DNA from: Mycobacterium sp. WUMAC-067
GTDB taxonomy: Bacteria; Actinomycetota; Actinomycetes; Mycobacteriales; Mycobacteriaceae
Reading direction: 5' to 3'
Assembly: GCF_020217485.1 (NCBI RefSeq)
Contig: NZ_JAEKMI010000029.1
Coordinates: forward strand, 1 to 55,912
Length of the DNA: 55,912 nt
The translations under genes were made by a program, and so were the position numbers. Positions 36,895-45,257 of this stretch are shown piece by piece; within the stretch, counting starts at the first letter, position 1, and each line of letters starts with the position of its first letter. A model generated the notes under the pieces. The model saw only the letters and a program-made list of their open reading frames with translations, was not told the DNA's origin and ran no database searches.

Positions 36895-37350
36895 CTAGTC
36901 GGCCGGGTCGGGCAACACGCGCAGATGCCCGCGGCGCCGCCCCGACCGATGCTCCGGCGGGGCGAGCACACTGCTGCTGGGCGCGGTGGCCTGGGAGCCG
37001 CCGTGGTGGATGTGCGGGTCCGCGAAGCCGTTCACGGGCGAGACGGTGCCGCCGTACGGCGCGCCGCGCTCCCCGGAACCACCTTCGCGGACCGCGTCGG
37101 CCAACGCGACAAGGTCGTCGTCGTCGGGGTGATTGGGCTCGGAAACAAGGGGACCGGCATGGCGCACCAGCTCCCATCCGCGGGGAGCGGTGATGCGGCC
37201 GGCGTGGTTGACGCACAAATCCCAAGAATGGGGTTCCCGAGCGGTCGCCAGCGGGCCGACGACTGCCGTCGAGTCCGAATAGACGAACGTTAGGGTCGCC
37301 ACGGCATAGTGCGGGCACCCGGGCCGGCAACAGCGACGGGGAACGTTCAC
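36895..37350 (-). CDS. DUF3499 family protein (Rv3258c homologue)
   Basis: The protein is 151 residues from a GTG at 37350. The N-terminal half has conserved cysteines and histidines (CCRPGCPHYAVATLTFVY and WDLCVNHAGR) that could bind zinc. The C-terminal half is low-complexity and ends in a basic segment (SGRRRGHLRVLPDPAD). The family is confined to actinobacteria and has no known function. It is divergent from the Rv3259-like gene at 37440. Confidence 0.85.
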   Translation of the reverse strand: MNVPRRCCRPGCPHYAVATLTFVYSDSTAVVGPLATAREPHSWDLCVNHAGRITAPRGWELVRHAGPLVSEPNHPDDDDLVALADAVREGGSGERGAPYGGTVSPVNGFADPHIHHGGSQATAPSSSVLAPPEHRSGRRRGHLRVLPDPAD

Positions 37351-37427
37351 GTTCGAAAGGCTATCGTGCACAAACGCCGCCCAAGCGCCGGACACGCGCA
37401 ACCGGACGGGCGCCGATGTGCAACCGT

Positions 37428-37433
37428 TACCAT
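37428..37433 (+). promoter_or_regulatory. -10 box for a leaderless transcript of the Rv3259-like gene
   Basis: TACCAT at 37428-37433 ends seven bases before the GTG at 37440, which would put the transcript start on the start codon. No good -35 box is seen. Confidence 0.35.
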
Positions 37434-37439
37434 CGGCGC

Positions 37440-37961
37440 GTGGGCGATTCGCGCAGTTCCCCGCGAAGAGATCGGTTTTCGGACGGATCGGCTCCGCGCC
37501 GACCGGTCACCCATCGACTCTTCCGCAGGGGTCGCGAGATGCGCGGCCCGCTGCTGCCCCCCAGCGTGCCGGGGTGGCGCAGCCGCGCCGAGCGGTTCGA
37601 CATGGCGGTGCTGGAGGCCTACGAACCCATCGAGCGGAACTGGCAGGACCGGCTGACCGAGCTCGACGTGGCGGTCGATGAGATTCCGCGGATCGCGGCC
37701 AAGGATCCCGAGAGCGTGCAGTGGCCACCCGAGGTGATCGCCGACGGACCGATCCCCCTGGCCAGGTTGATCCCGGCCGGTGTCGACATCCGCGGCAACT
37801 CCACGCGGGCGCGAATTGTGCTGTTCCGCAAGCCAATTGAGCGAAGGGCCAAGGACACAGTCGAACTCGGCGACTTGCTGCACGAGATCCTGGTGGCCCA
37901 GGTGGCCATCTATCTCGACGTTGAACCGTCGGTCATCGATCCGACGATCGACGACGAATAA
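37440..37961 (+). CDS. Zincin-like metallopeptidase family protein (Rv3259 homologue)
   Basis: The protein is 173 residues from the GTG at 37440; an ATG at 37416 is possible. The domain begins MRGPLLPPSVPGWRSRAERF and ends IDPTIDDE. The family motif HExxH is altered: the site reads LLHEILVAQVAIYLDV, keeping His-Glu but not the second histidine. It may therefore be a non-catalytic member. The sequence from MRGPLLPP onward is close to what I recall of Rv3259. It faces whiB2 convergently with only 16 bases between stops. Confidence 0.78.
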   Translation: MGDSRSSPRRDRFSDGSAPRRPVTHRLFRRGREMRGPLLPPSVPGWRSRAERFDMAVLEAYEPIERNWQDRLTELDVAVDEIPRIAAKDPESVQWPPEVIADGPIPLARLIPAGVDIRGNSTRARIVLFRKPIERRAKDTVELGDLLHEILVAQVAIYLDVEPSVIDPTIDDE

Positions 37962-37977
37962 CTACGGTGCGCGGCGT

Positions 37978-38343
37978 TTAGATGATGCCGCGCTTGAGGC
38001 GGCGGCGCTCGCGTTCGGACAGACCGCCCCAGATGCCGAAGCGCTCGTCATGCTCGAGCGCGTACTCGAGGCACTCGTGGCGCACCTCGCAGCCCAGGCA
38101 GATCTTCTTGGCCTCGCGGGTGGACCCACCCTTTTCCGGGAAGAAGGCTTCGGGGTCGGTTTGGGCGCACAGCGCTCGGTCCTGCCATTGGTCGGCGACG
38201 GGCGCCGGCAACGGCTCGGGCTCGAATGCGACTGGCGCATCAGGAACCACGGTCAGGTGCGGCCGGGCGGGACGGTCCGGCGCCGAGTCGATCGGGGTGT
38301 GCGGCGTGCTCGCCATGGCGCCTCGAAAAGTTTCGTAAGACAT
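37978..38343 (-). CDS. whiB2: WhiB-family redox/iron-sulfur regulator WhiB2
   Basis: The protein is 121 residues. Four cysteines for the [4Fe-4S] cluster are present (ALCAQTD and CLGCEVRHEC), followed by the turn GIWGGLSERERRR and a basic C-terminus. WhiB2 (WhmD) controls septum formation and cell division. The start ATG 38343 (MSYETFRGAM) has GAGGAGG upstream and gives an N-terminal extension of about 30 residues over the 89-residue form recalled from M. tuberculosis; an internal GTG (VVPDAPVA) would give the short form. Confidence 0.93.
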   Translation of the reverse strand: MSYETFRGAMASTPHTPIDSAPDRPARPHLTVVPDAPVAFEPEPLPAPVADQWQDRALCAQTDPEAFFPEKGGSTREAKKICLGCEVRHECLEYALEHDERFGIWGGLSERERRRLKRGII

Positions 38344-38705
38344 ACGGTCGTCCGCCTCCTCAGCTTGATTGGAGAGAGAGTGTTTGATTCCCACTGTTCT
38401 GATGTACAGACAATTCGAACAAGTGATCGAATCTCGGTCTGCGACACCGGAGTCGGCCGGCCAACCGGGAAATGACACTGATGTGATTAGACACGGGTTG
38501 ATCTGCCGGGTCAAGCACTTCGGCGAATTTCCATACCATCTCGTGATCGAATTTCGGCGTTTCTGTTGCTTTGGGCCGTCGGCGTGTCGATCACATAGCC
38601 CCCAACTTCCCCACAAGTGGTGGGGAAGCCCAACTTTGAGGCAGCCCCGACGGGCCCGCCACCGCGCTGTCGACGGGCAGTACTGTCGTGCTGTGTGAGG
38701 CTCAA
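38344..38705. other. 362-base regulatory interval between divergent whiB2 and fbiA
   Basis: This AT-richer spacer has no gene. It holds TGATCGAAT words, a hairpin at 38606-38628 and a possible fbiA -10 box TACTGT at 38681-38686. WhiB2 upstream regions are known to be long and regulated, and this one would hold both promoters. Confidence 0.5.
38606..38628. promoter_or_regulatory. Inverted repeat in the whiB2-fbiA spacer
   Basis: CTTCCCCA at 38606-38613 and TGGGGAAG at 38621-38628 are perfect 8-base arms around a 7-base loop, flanked by direct repeats CCCAACTT (38601 and 38630). Confidence 0.4.
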
Positions 38706-39707
38706 GTGAAGGTCACCGTTCTGGTCGGTGGGGTTGGCGGCGCCCGCTTCCTGCTGGGGGTTCAACAGTTGTTCGGACTGGGTCAATTTCACACGCTACG
38801 GCGCCCAGACACGGAAGCCGGCAGTCACGAGCTGACGGCGATCGTCAACGTTGGCGATGACGCCTGGATCCACGGACTGCGAGTCTGCCCCGATTTGGAC
38901 ACCTGCATGTACACCTTAGGTGGAGGTGTCGACCCGGAGCGAGGGTGGGGGCACCGCGACGAAACCTGGCACGCCAAAGAGGAATTGGCGCGCTACGGGG
39001 TGCAGCCGGACTGGTTCGGACTCGGCGACCGCGACTTGGGCACCCACCTGGTGCGCACCCAGATGATCAACGCCGGCTACCCGCTGTCACAGATCACCAC
39101 GGCGCTGTGCGACCGCTGGCAACCGGGCGCGCGGCTGCTGCCGGTCACCGACGACCGCTGCGAGACGCACGTGGTGATAACCGATCCCGACGACGGCAGC
39201 CGGCGGGCCATCCACTTCCAGGAGTGGTGGGTGCGCTACCGCGCCCAGGTGCCCACCCACAGCTTCGCCTTCGTCGGCGCCGAAAAGGCAGCCGCCACAA
39301 CCGAAGCCACGGCGGCCATCGCCGACGCCGACGTCATCCTGCTGGCCCCGTCGAACCCGGTGGTGAGCGTCGGCGCCATTCTGGCCGTCCCCGGCGTCCG
39401 CGGCGCGCTGCGCGCGGCGAAGGCCCCGGTCGTCGGCTACTCGCCGATCATCGGTGGAAAGCCGTTGCGCGGCATGGCCGATGCCTGCCTGTCGGTGATC
39501 GGCGTCGAGTCCACCGCCGAGGCCGTCGGCCGCCACTACGGCGCGCGTGGGGGCACCGGCATCCTGGATTGCTGGCTGGTGAGCGAAGGCGACTCAGCCG
39601 ACATCGACGGCGTGGCGGTGCGCTCGGTGCCGCTGGTGATGACCGACCCCGGGGCGACCGCCGAGATGGTCCGCGCCGGGCTGGAGCTGGCGGGGGTGGC
39701 GCCGTGA
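38706..39707 (+). CDS. fbiA: FbiA, 2-phospho-L-lactate transferase type enzyme of coenzyme F420 synthesis
   Basis: The protein is 333 residues from a GTG at 38706 (VKVTVLVGGVGGARFL). It joins the activated phosphoenolpyruvate (or phospholactate) guanosine donor to Fo, giving dehydro-F420-0. Motifs are GGVGGARFLLG, VNVGDDAWIHGLRVCPDLDT and APSNPVVSVGAIL. The stop overlaps the fbiB start (GTGA). F420 is the hydride carrier for many mycobacterial enzymes and activates pretomanid and delamanid. Confidence 0.96.
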   Translation: MKVTVLVGGVGGARFLLGVQQLFGLGQFHTLRRPDTEAGSHELTAIVNVGDDAWIHGLRVCPDLDTCMYTLGGGVDPERGWGHRDETWHAKEELARYGVQPDWFGLGDRDLGTHLVRTQMINAGYPLSQITTALCDRWQPGARLLPVTDDRCETHVVITDPDDGSRRAIHFQEWWVRYRAQVPTHSFAFVGAEKAAATTEATAAIADADVILLAPSNPVVSVGAILAVPGVRGALRAAKAPVVGYSPIIGGKPLRGMADACLSVIGVESTAEAVGRHYGARGGTGILDCWLVSEGDSADIDGVAVRSVPLVMTDPGATAEMVRAGLELAGVAP

Positions 39708-41062
39708 CCCACAACGCTCCACCCGGCGAGCACGGCACCGCCGCCGCGATCGAGATCCTGCCCGTCGCCGGTCTGCCCGAGTTCCGGCCCGGCGACGATC
39801 TAGGCGCGGCCGTCGCCGCCGGGGCACCCTGGCTGCGCGACGGCGACGTCGTGGTGGTCACCAGCAAGGCGGTGTCCAAATGCGAGGGCCGGCTGGTGCC
39901 GGCGCCCCGCGACCCGGAAGAGCGCGACCGGCTGCGGCGCAAGTTGGTCGACGACGAAGCCGTGCGCGTGCTGGCCCGCAAGGGCAAGACCTTGATCACC
40001 GAGAGCCGGATCGGGCTGGTCCAGGCCGCCGCGGGCGTGGACGGCTCCAACGTCGGGCGCGACGAGCTGGCGCTGCTGCCCGTCGACCCGGACGGCAGCG
40101 CCGCCACGCTGCGCGCCGCGCTGCGCGAGCGGCTCGGCGTCGAGGTCGCCGTCGTCATCACCGACACGATGGGCCGCGCCTGGCGCAACGGCCAGACCGA
40201 CGCGGCGGTGGGCGCGGCGGGTCTGGCTGTGCTGCATGGCTATTCGGGGGCGCTCGACCAACACGGCAACGAGTTGCTGGTCACCGAGGTCGCGGTCGCC
40301 GACGAGATCGCCGCGGCCGCCGATCTGGTCAAGGGCAAATTGACCGCGATGCCGGTGGCGGTGGTGCGCGGACTGTCCGTGACCGACGACGGCTCGACGG
40401 CGCGGCGCCTGCTGCGGCCCGGCACCGAAGACCTGTTCTGGCTCGGCACCGCCGAGGCGATCGACCTGGGCCGCCGCGAAGCGCAGCTGCTGCGCCGATC
40501 GGTGCGCCGGTTCGGCGCCGAGCCCGTCCCGGCCGATCTGGTGGAGGCGGCCGTCGCCGAGGCCCTCACCGCCCCGGCCCCCCACCACACCCGCCCGGTG
40601 CGGTTCGCCTGGCTGCAAAACCGGGCCACGCGGGCCCGACTGCTGGATCGGATGAAGGACAAGTGGCGCGCCGACCTCGCCGGCGACGGTAAGCCCGCCG
40701 ACGCCATCGAGCGCCGGGTGGCGCGCGGCCAGATCCTCTACGACGCGCCCGAAGTCGTCATCCCGGTCCTGGTTCCCGACGGCGCGCATTCCTATCCCGA
40801 CGCCGCGCGCACCGACGCCGAGCACACCATGTTCACCGTGGCCGTCGGGGCGGCCGTGCAGGCCCTGCTGGTCGCGCTGGCGGTGCGCGGGCTGGGCAGC
40901 TGCTGGATCGGGTCGACGATTTTCGCCGCCGACCTGGTGCGCGCCGAGCTGGAGCTGCCCGCCGACTGGGAGCCGTTGGGCGCCATCGCCATCGGCTACG
41001 CCGACGAGCCCGCCGGCCCGCGCGACGCCGGGGACCCCGGGGATCTGCTGATCCGCAAGTAA
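39704..41062 (+). CDS. fbiB: FbiB, F420-0:gamma-glutamyl ligase with C-terminal nitroreductase domain
   Basis: The protein is 452 residues from a GTG at 39704. The N-terminal half is a CofE-type ligase (SKAVSKCEGRLVPAPRDP, ESRIGLVQAAAGVDGSN and DTMGRAWRNGQTD). The C-terminal half (LLRRSVRRFG to HHTRPVRFAWLQ and GLGSCWIGSTIF) is an FMN-binding nitroreductase-like domain that reduces dehydro-F420-0. It adds the poly-glutamate tail. It is coupled to fbiA by a four-base overlap. Confidence 0.96.
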   Translation: MTHNAPPGEHGTAAAIEILPVAGLPEFRPGDDLGAAVAAGAPWLRDGDVVVVTSKAVSKCEGRLVPAPRDPEERDRLRRKLVDDEAVRVLARKGKTLITESRIGLVQAAAGVDGSNVGRDELALLPVDPDGSAATLRAALRERLGVEVAVVITDTMGRAWRNGQTDAAVGAAGLAVLHGYSGALDQHGNELLVTEVAVADEIAAAADLVKGKLTAMPVAVVRGLSVTDDGSTARRLLRPGTEDLFWLGTAEAIDLGRREAQLLRRSVRRFGAEPVPADLVEAAVAEALTAPAPHHTRPVRFAWLQNRATRARLLDRMKDKWRADLAGDGKPADAIERRVARGQILYDAPEVVIPVLVPDGAHSYPDAARTDAEHTMFTVAVGAAVQALLVALAVRGLGSCWIGSTIFAADLVRAELELPADWEPLGAIAIGYADEPAGPRDAGDPGDLLIRK

Positions 41063-41073
41063 TACTTGAGCCC

Positions 41074-42669
41074 ATGAACTTCGCGGGCAAGGCGGCGGCG
41101 TCGGCCGACAAGGTCCGCGGCGGCTACTACACCCCCGCGCCGGTGGCACGGTTTTTGGCCCGCTGGGTTCGCGAGGCCGGCCCCAAGATCGTCGAACCCT
41201 CCTGCGGTGACGGCGCGATCCTGCGCGAGCTGGCCGCGCTCAGCGACCGGGCCCACGGCGTCGAGCTGATCGCGCGCGAGGCGGCCAAGGCCCGCCGGTT
41301 CGCTCCCGTCGACACCGACAGCCTGTTCACCTGGCTGGCCGGCGCCGCTGAAGCCGGGGCCGGCGGCTGGGACGGGGTCGCCGGCAATCCGCCCTACATC
41401 CGGTTCGGCAACTGGGCCCCGCAGCACCGCGACCCGGCGCTGGAGTTGATGCGGCGCGAGGGCCTGCGGCCGAGCAGGCTGACCAACGCGTGGGTGCCGT
41501 TCGTCGTGGCGAGCACGGTGTTGGTGCGCGACGGCGGGCGGGTGGGCCTGGTGCTCCCGTCCGAGCTCCTGCAGGTCACCTACGCGGCGCCGTTGCGCGA
41601 CTTTCTGCTGAGCCGATTCCGCGACATCACGCTGCTGACCTTCGAGCGGCTGGTGTTCGACGGCATCCTGCAGGAGGTCGTGTTGTTCTGCGGCGTCACC
41701 GGCCCCGGCCCCGCCCGCATCCGCACCGTGCACCTGCCCGACGCCGACGCGCTGGCGCGGGCGGACCTGGACGCCGAATGGGCGCCCGCGCTGCTGCACG
41801 AAAACGAGAAGTGGACCAAGTACTTTCTGGACCCCGCCGCGATCCGGCTGCTGCGCGCGCTCAAGGGCTCCGACGCGTTGCTCCCGCTCGGGTCTCTTGC
41901 CGAGGTGGATGTGGGCATCGTGACCGGGCGCAACGCGTTTTTCACCCTGACCGACGCCCAGGCCCGGGAGCGGGGATTGCGGCCGCATTGCGTCCCGCTC
42001 GTCTCGCGCAGCGCCCAGCTGTCCGGGCTGATCTACGACACCGATTGCCGGGCAAGCGATGTCGCCTCCGCGCACCGCAGCTGGCTGCTCAACGCGCCAC
42101 GCGAGCCGGCCGATCCCGCGTTGATCGCCCACATCCGCGCCGGGGAGGTGGCCGGCGTGCACCGCGGCTACAAGTGCTCGATCCGCACGCCCTGGTGGAG
42201 CACGCCGTCGCTGTGGGCGCCAGACCTGTTCCTGCTGCGCCAGATTCACCGGGCGCCGCGGTTGACCGTCAATGGTGTGGGCGCCACGAGTACCGACACC
42301 GTCCATCGGGTGCGCCTCGCCCGCTCCCGCGGGCGCCCCGTCGACCCGGCGGGGCTGGCCGCGGTGTTCCACAACAGCGTGACGTTCGCCTTCACCGAGG
42401 TCATGGGCCGCAGCTACGGCGGGGGCGTGCTGGAGCTCGAACCCCGCGAGGCCGAGCAGCTGCCCGTTCCCGCGCCCGAACACGCCGATCCCGACCTCGC
42501 CGGCGACGTCGATTTGCTGTTGAAGGCCAACGAGATCGAGAAGGCGCTCGACCTCGTCGACCGTCGCGTGCTGATCGACGGGCTGGGACTGCCGGCCGAG
42601 ACCGTGGCGGACTGCCGCGCGGCGTGGGCGTCGCTGGCCCATCGCAGGAAACGGCGGGGCTCGCGGTGA
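41074..42669 (+). CDS. mamA: N6-adenine DNA methyltransferase MamA (Rv3263 homologue)
   Basis: The protein is 531 residues. It has a SAM-binding motif EPSCGDGAILREL at 41-53 and the catalytic NPPY at residues 105-108 (GNPPYIRFG). The C-terminal half is the target-recognition region. The M. tuberculosis homologue methylates adenine in CTCCAG and affects gene expression in hypoxia; the target here cannot be read from sequence. It lies 11 bases after fbiB and is followed by the Nudix gene with a four-base overlap, so the F420 genes, the methyltransferase and the Nudix gene form one operon. There is no neighbouring restriction gene. Confidence 0.93.
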   Translation: MNFAGKAAASADKVRGGYYTPAPVARFLARWVREAGPKIVEPSCGDGAILRELAALSDRAHGVELIAREAAKARRFAPVDTDSLFTWLAGAAEAGAGGWDGVAGNPPYIRFGNWAPQHRDPALELMRREGLRPSRLTNAWVPFVVASTVLVRDGGRVGLVLPSELLQVTYAAPLRDFLLSRFRDITLLTFERLVFDGILQEVVLFCGVTGPGPARIRTVHLPDADALARADLDAEWAPALLHENEKWTKYFLDPAAIRLLRALKGSDALLPLGSLAEVDVGIVTGRNAFFTLTDAQARERGLRPHCVPLVSRSAQLSGLIYDTDCRASDVASAHRSWLLNAPREPADPALIAHIRAGEVAGVHRGYKCSIRTPWWSTPSLWAPDLFLLRQIHRAPRLTVNGVGATSTDTVHRVRLARSRGRPVDPAGLAAVFHNSVTFAFTEVMGRSYGGGVLELEPREAEQLPVPAPEHADPDLAGDVDLLLKANEIEKALDLVDRRVLIDGLGLPAETVADCRAAWASLAHRRKRRGSR

Positions 42670-43205
42670 GCCTGCGGGAGTCGGTGATCGCGATCCTGTC
42701 CGACTGGGAACCCCCGGACGCGGGCCAGGATTCGTTGCGGCACGCCGTTTTGGCGTTCGTAGCGGCCCGCGAGGACGCGTGCCGCCGCGAGTGCGTGCCG
42801 GGGCATGTCACCGCGTCGGCGTTGGTGCTCGATCACAGCGGCGGCCGGGTGCTGCTGACGTTGCATCGTCGCCTGGGCCGCTGGGTGCAGCTGGGCGGCC
42901 ATTGCGACGACGACGACGCCGACATCGTCGCCGCGGCGATGCGCGAGGCCACCGAGGAGTCCGGGGTCGACGAGCTGCGCATGGAACCCGGGTTGGCCGC
43001 GGTGCACGTGCATCCGGTGGTGTGCTCGCTGGGCGTGCCCACCCGCCATCTGGATTTGCAGTTCGTGGCGCACGCGCCGGCCGGGGCGCGGATCGCGATC
43101 AGCGACGAGTCGGAGGACCTGCGCTGGTGGCCGGCCGACGCGCTGCCCGCCGGGACCGATCACGCGCTGGCGTACCTGGTGTCGCGGGCCACGCGTGCCC
43201 GTTAG
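42666..43205 (+). CDS. Nudix hydrolase
   Basis: The protein is 179 residues from a GTG overlapping the mamA stop by four bases. The Nudix box is centred on MREATEESGVDEL near residues 94-106, preceded by LGGHCDDDDADIV, where the usual Glu is replaced by Asp. The fold is clear from ASALVLDHSGGRVLLTLHRR and GRWVQLGGHC. The substrate is not known; a nucleotide or coenzyme diphosphate is expected. It is the last gene of the fbiA-fbiB-mamA operon. Confidence 0.88.
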   Translation: MSLRESVIAILSDWEPPDAGQDSLRHAVLAFVAAREDACRRECVPGHVTASALVLDHSGGRVLLTLHRRLGRWVQLGGHCDDDDADIVAAAMREATEESGVDELRMEPGLAAVHVHPVVCSLGVPTRHLDLQFVAHAPAGARIAISDESEDLRWWPADALPAGTDHALAYLVSRATRAR

Positions 43206-43214
43206 CCGCCGCGT

Positions 43215-43266
43215 GTGCGGCTAGCTTCACGTTCGGCCTCGAGCGTGCGGCTGGCTTCACGTTCGG
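43215..43266. repeat. Two-copy tandem repeat (GTGCGGCTRGCTTCAC) after the Nudix gene
   Basis: GTGCGGCTAGCTTCAC followed by GTTCGG occupies 43215-43236, and a copy with one base change occupies 43245-43266, at a 30-base period. The words recur at 10998-11051. The site lies between two convergent gene ends and may act as a terminator region. Confidence 0.6.
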
Positions 43267-43288
43267 GGACGCGAAGGCACCCCCGCCT

Positions 43289-44365
43289 TCAGACGTCGCT
43301 CGAGTAGCGGATCCCGCCGTCGGGAATTGACACGCCGGGCCACACCCGGGCGCCGCGCAGCAGTTCGCACCGCGCGCCGATGTCGGCGCCGTCGCCGATC
43401 ACGCCGTCGCGCACCAGCGCCCGCGGGCCGATGCGCGCGCCGAAGCCGATGATCGAGCGCTCGATCACGCTGCCGGCCTCGACCTTGGCGCCGTCGAAGA
43501 TCACCGCGCCGTCGAGCCGGACGCCGGGCCCGATCTCGGCGCCGCGCCCCACCACGGTGCCGCCGATCAGCACCGCGCCCGGGGACACCGCCGCGCCGTC
43601 GTGCACCAGTTGCTCGCCGCGGTGGCCGTGCAGGGCGGGCGACGGCGCGATGCCGCGCACCAGATCCGCCGACCCCCGGACGAAGTCTTCGGGGGTGCCC
43701 ATGTCGCGCCAGTAGCTGGCGTCGACGTAGCCGCAGACCTTGACGCCGGGATCGGACAGCAGCGCGGGGAACACCTCGCGCTCCACCGAAACCTCACGGC
43801 CGCGCGGGATCCGGTCGATCATCTCGCGCGAGAACACGTAACAGCCGGCGTTGATCTGGTCGGTCGGCGGATCCTGGGTCTTTTCCAAAAAGGCGGTGAC
43901 CCTGCCCTCCTCGGTGGTCACGCAGCCAAACGCCCGCGGGTCGCCCACCCGCACCAGGTGCAGGGTGACGTCGGATTCCTGGGCGCGGTGAAAGTCGAGC
44001 ATCTGGCCCAGGTCGGAGCCCGACAGCACGTCGCCGTTGAACACCATCGCGGTGTCGTGCCGCAGGTGGCCGACGACATTGGCGATGCCGCCGCCGGTGC
44101 CCAGCGGGCTCTCCTCGGTGACGTATTCGATCTGCAGGCCCAGCTTGGAGCCGTCACCGAACTCCGCCTCGAATACGCCGGCCCGGTACGACGTGCTCAG
44201 GACGACGTGCTCGATGCCCGCCGCGGCGACCCGCGACAGCAGGTGGGTGAGGAACGGCAGTCCGGCGGTGGGCAGCATGGGCTTGGGCGCCGACAGCGTC
44301 AGCGGCCGCAGCCGGGTGCCCTTGCCGCCGACCAGGATCACGACGTCGACTTGTGGAGTTCCCAC
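43289..44365 (-). CDS. Mannose-1-phosphate guanylyltransferase (GDP-mannose pyrophosphorylase)
   Basis: The protein is 358 residues and matches Rv3264c. The nucleotidyltransferase motif GGKGTRLRPLT lies at residues 13-23, with AMVFNGDVLSGSD near 107 and FLEKTQDPPTDQINAGCYVF near 160. The C-terminal 100 residues are left-handed beta-helix repeats (hexapeptides such as GAEIGPG and ARIGPRA). It makes GDP-mannose for PIMs, LAM and glycoproteins. It is convergent with the Nudix gene and followed by wbbL on the same strand. Confidence 0.94.
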   Translation of the reverse strand: MGTPQVDVVILVGGKGTRLRPLTLSAPKPMLPTAGLPFLTHLLSRVAAAGIEHVVLSTSYRAGVFEAEFGDGSKLGLQIEYVTEESPLGTGGGIANVVGHLRHDTAMVFNGDVLSGSDLGQMLDFHRAQESDVTLHLVRVGDPRAFGCVTTEEGRVTAFLEKTQDPPTDQINAGCYVFSREMIDRIPRGREVSVEREVFPALLSDPGVKVCGYVDASYWRDMGTPEDFVRGSADLVRGIAPSPALHGHRGEQLVHDGAAVSPGAVLIGGTVVGRGAEIGPGVRLDGAVIFDGAKVEAGSVIERSIIGFGARIGPRALVRDGVIGDGADIGARCELLRGARVWPGVSIPDGGIRYSSDV

Positions 44366-44366
44366 C

Positions 44367-45257
44367 TCAGTGTCGCCCTTCCGCCAGTTTGGCCCGGCCC
44401 GACGCGCGCACCGCGCTGCGCACCATCAGGCGGGAACGGACCGCCAACGAGGCGCGCAGCGTCCAGCGCAGCGGCGCGCGCAACCAACCGGCGTGCCGGT
44501 CGGCCAGAAACATATACGTGCTCTTGTGATGGGCGGCCAGGTGGCTGGCCGGGTCCCCGCCCGTGGAGTGGCCCTTGTGGTGCAGGACCTCCGCCGACGG
44601 CACGTAGACCGACAGCCAGCCGGCCTTGCCGAGCCGGTCGCCGAGGTCGACGTCCTCCATATACATGAAGTAGCGCTCGTCGAAGCCGCCGATCTGGCCG
44701 AACGCCGACCGGCGCACCAGCAGGCACGACCCCGACAGCCAGCCCACCGGGCGCTCGCTGGGCTCCAGCCGCTCCTGGCGGTACGCCGCCGACCACGGGT
44801 TGGTTTTCCAGAACGGCCCGACGACCGCGTGCATGCCGCCGCGGATCAGGCTGGGCAGATGCCGCGCCGACGGATACACCGACCCGTCGGGATCGCGGAC
44901 CAGCGGGCCCAGCGCACCGGCCCGCGGCCAGCGCGACGCCGCGTCCAGCAGGGCGTCGATGCTGCCCGGGCCCCACTGCACGTCCGGGTTGGCCACGATC
45001 ACCCAGTCGTCCTCGCGGTCCAGCTGGGCGACGGCGCGATTCACCGCGGTCCCGTAGCCGAGGTTGGCGCCGGTGTGAAACAGCCGCACGTTGGGATAGC
45101 GATCGACCGCGGCCTGCGGGGTGCCGTCGGTGGAGCCGTTGTCGGCCAGCAGCACGCACACCTCGCGCTCCGTGGCCAGCGACAGCGAGGCCAGGAAGCG
45201 CTCCAGGTGCGGACCCGGTGAATAGGTCACCGTCACGACCGGCAGCACGTCAGTCAC
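44367..45257 (-). CDS. wbbL: Rhamnosyltransferase WbbL (arabinogalactan linker)
   Basis: The protein is 296 residues from a GTG at 45257, a family 2 glycosyltransferase. Motifs are LADNGSTDGT near residue 35, WVIVANPDVQW (Asp-x-Asp-like donor site) and FDERYFMYMEDVDLGDRL. It transfers rhamnose from dTDP-rhamnose onto decaprenyl-diphosphate-GlcNAc, building the linker between peptidoglycan and arabinogalactan. It overlaps the rmlD stop by eight bases, so enzymes for making and using dTDP-rhamnose are coupled. Confidence 0.93.
   Translation of the reverse strand: MTDVLPVVTVTYSPGPHLERFLASLSLATEREVCVLLADNGSTDGTPQAAVDRYPNVRLFHTGANLGYGTAVNRAVAQLDREDDWVIVANPDVQWGPGSIDALLDAASRWPRAGALGPLVRDPDGSVYPSARHLPSLIRGGMHAVVGPFWKTNPWSAAYRQERLEPSERPVGWLSGSCLLVRRSAFGQIGGFDERYFMYMEDVDLGDRLGKAGWLSVYVPSAEVLHHKGHSTGGDPASHLAAHHKSTYMFLADRHAGWLRAPLRWTLRASLAVRSRLMVRSAVRASGRAKLAEGRH

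Noticed and set aside
38344..38705. The AT-richer spacer between whiB2 and fbiA considered as a small RNA gene
   Set aside because: One hairpin only and no terminator with T-tract on either strand; not enough to call an RNA.
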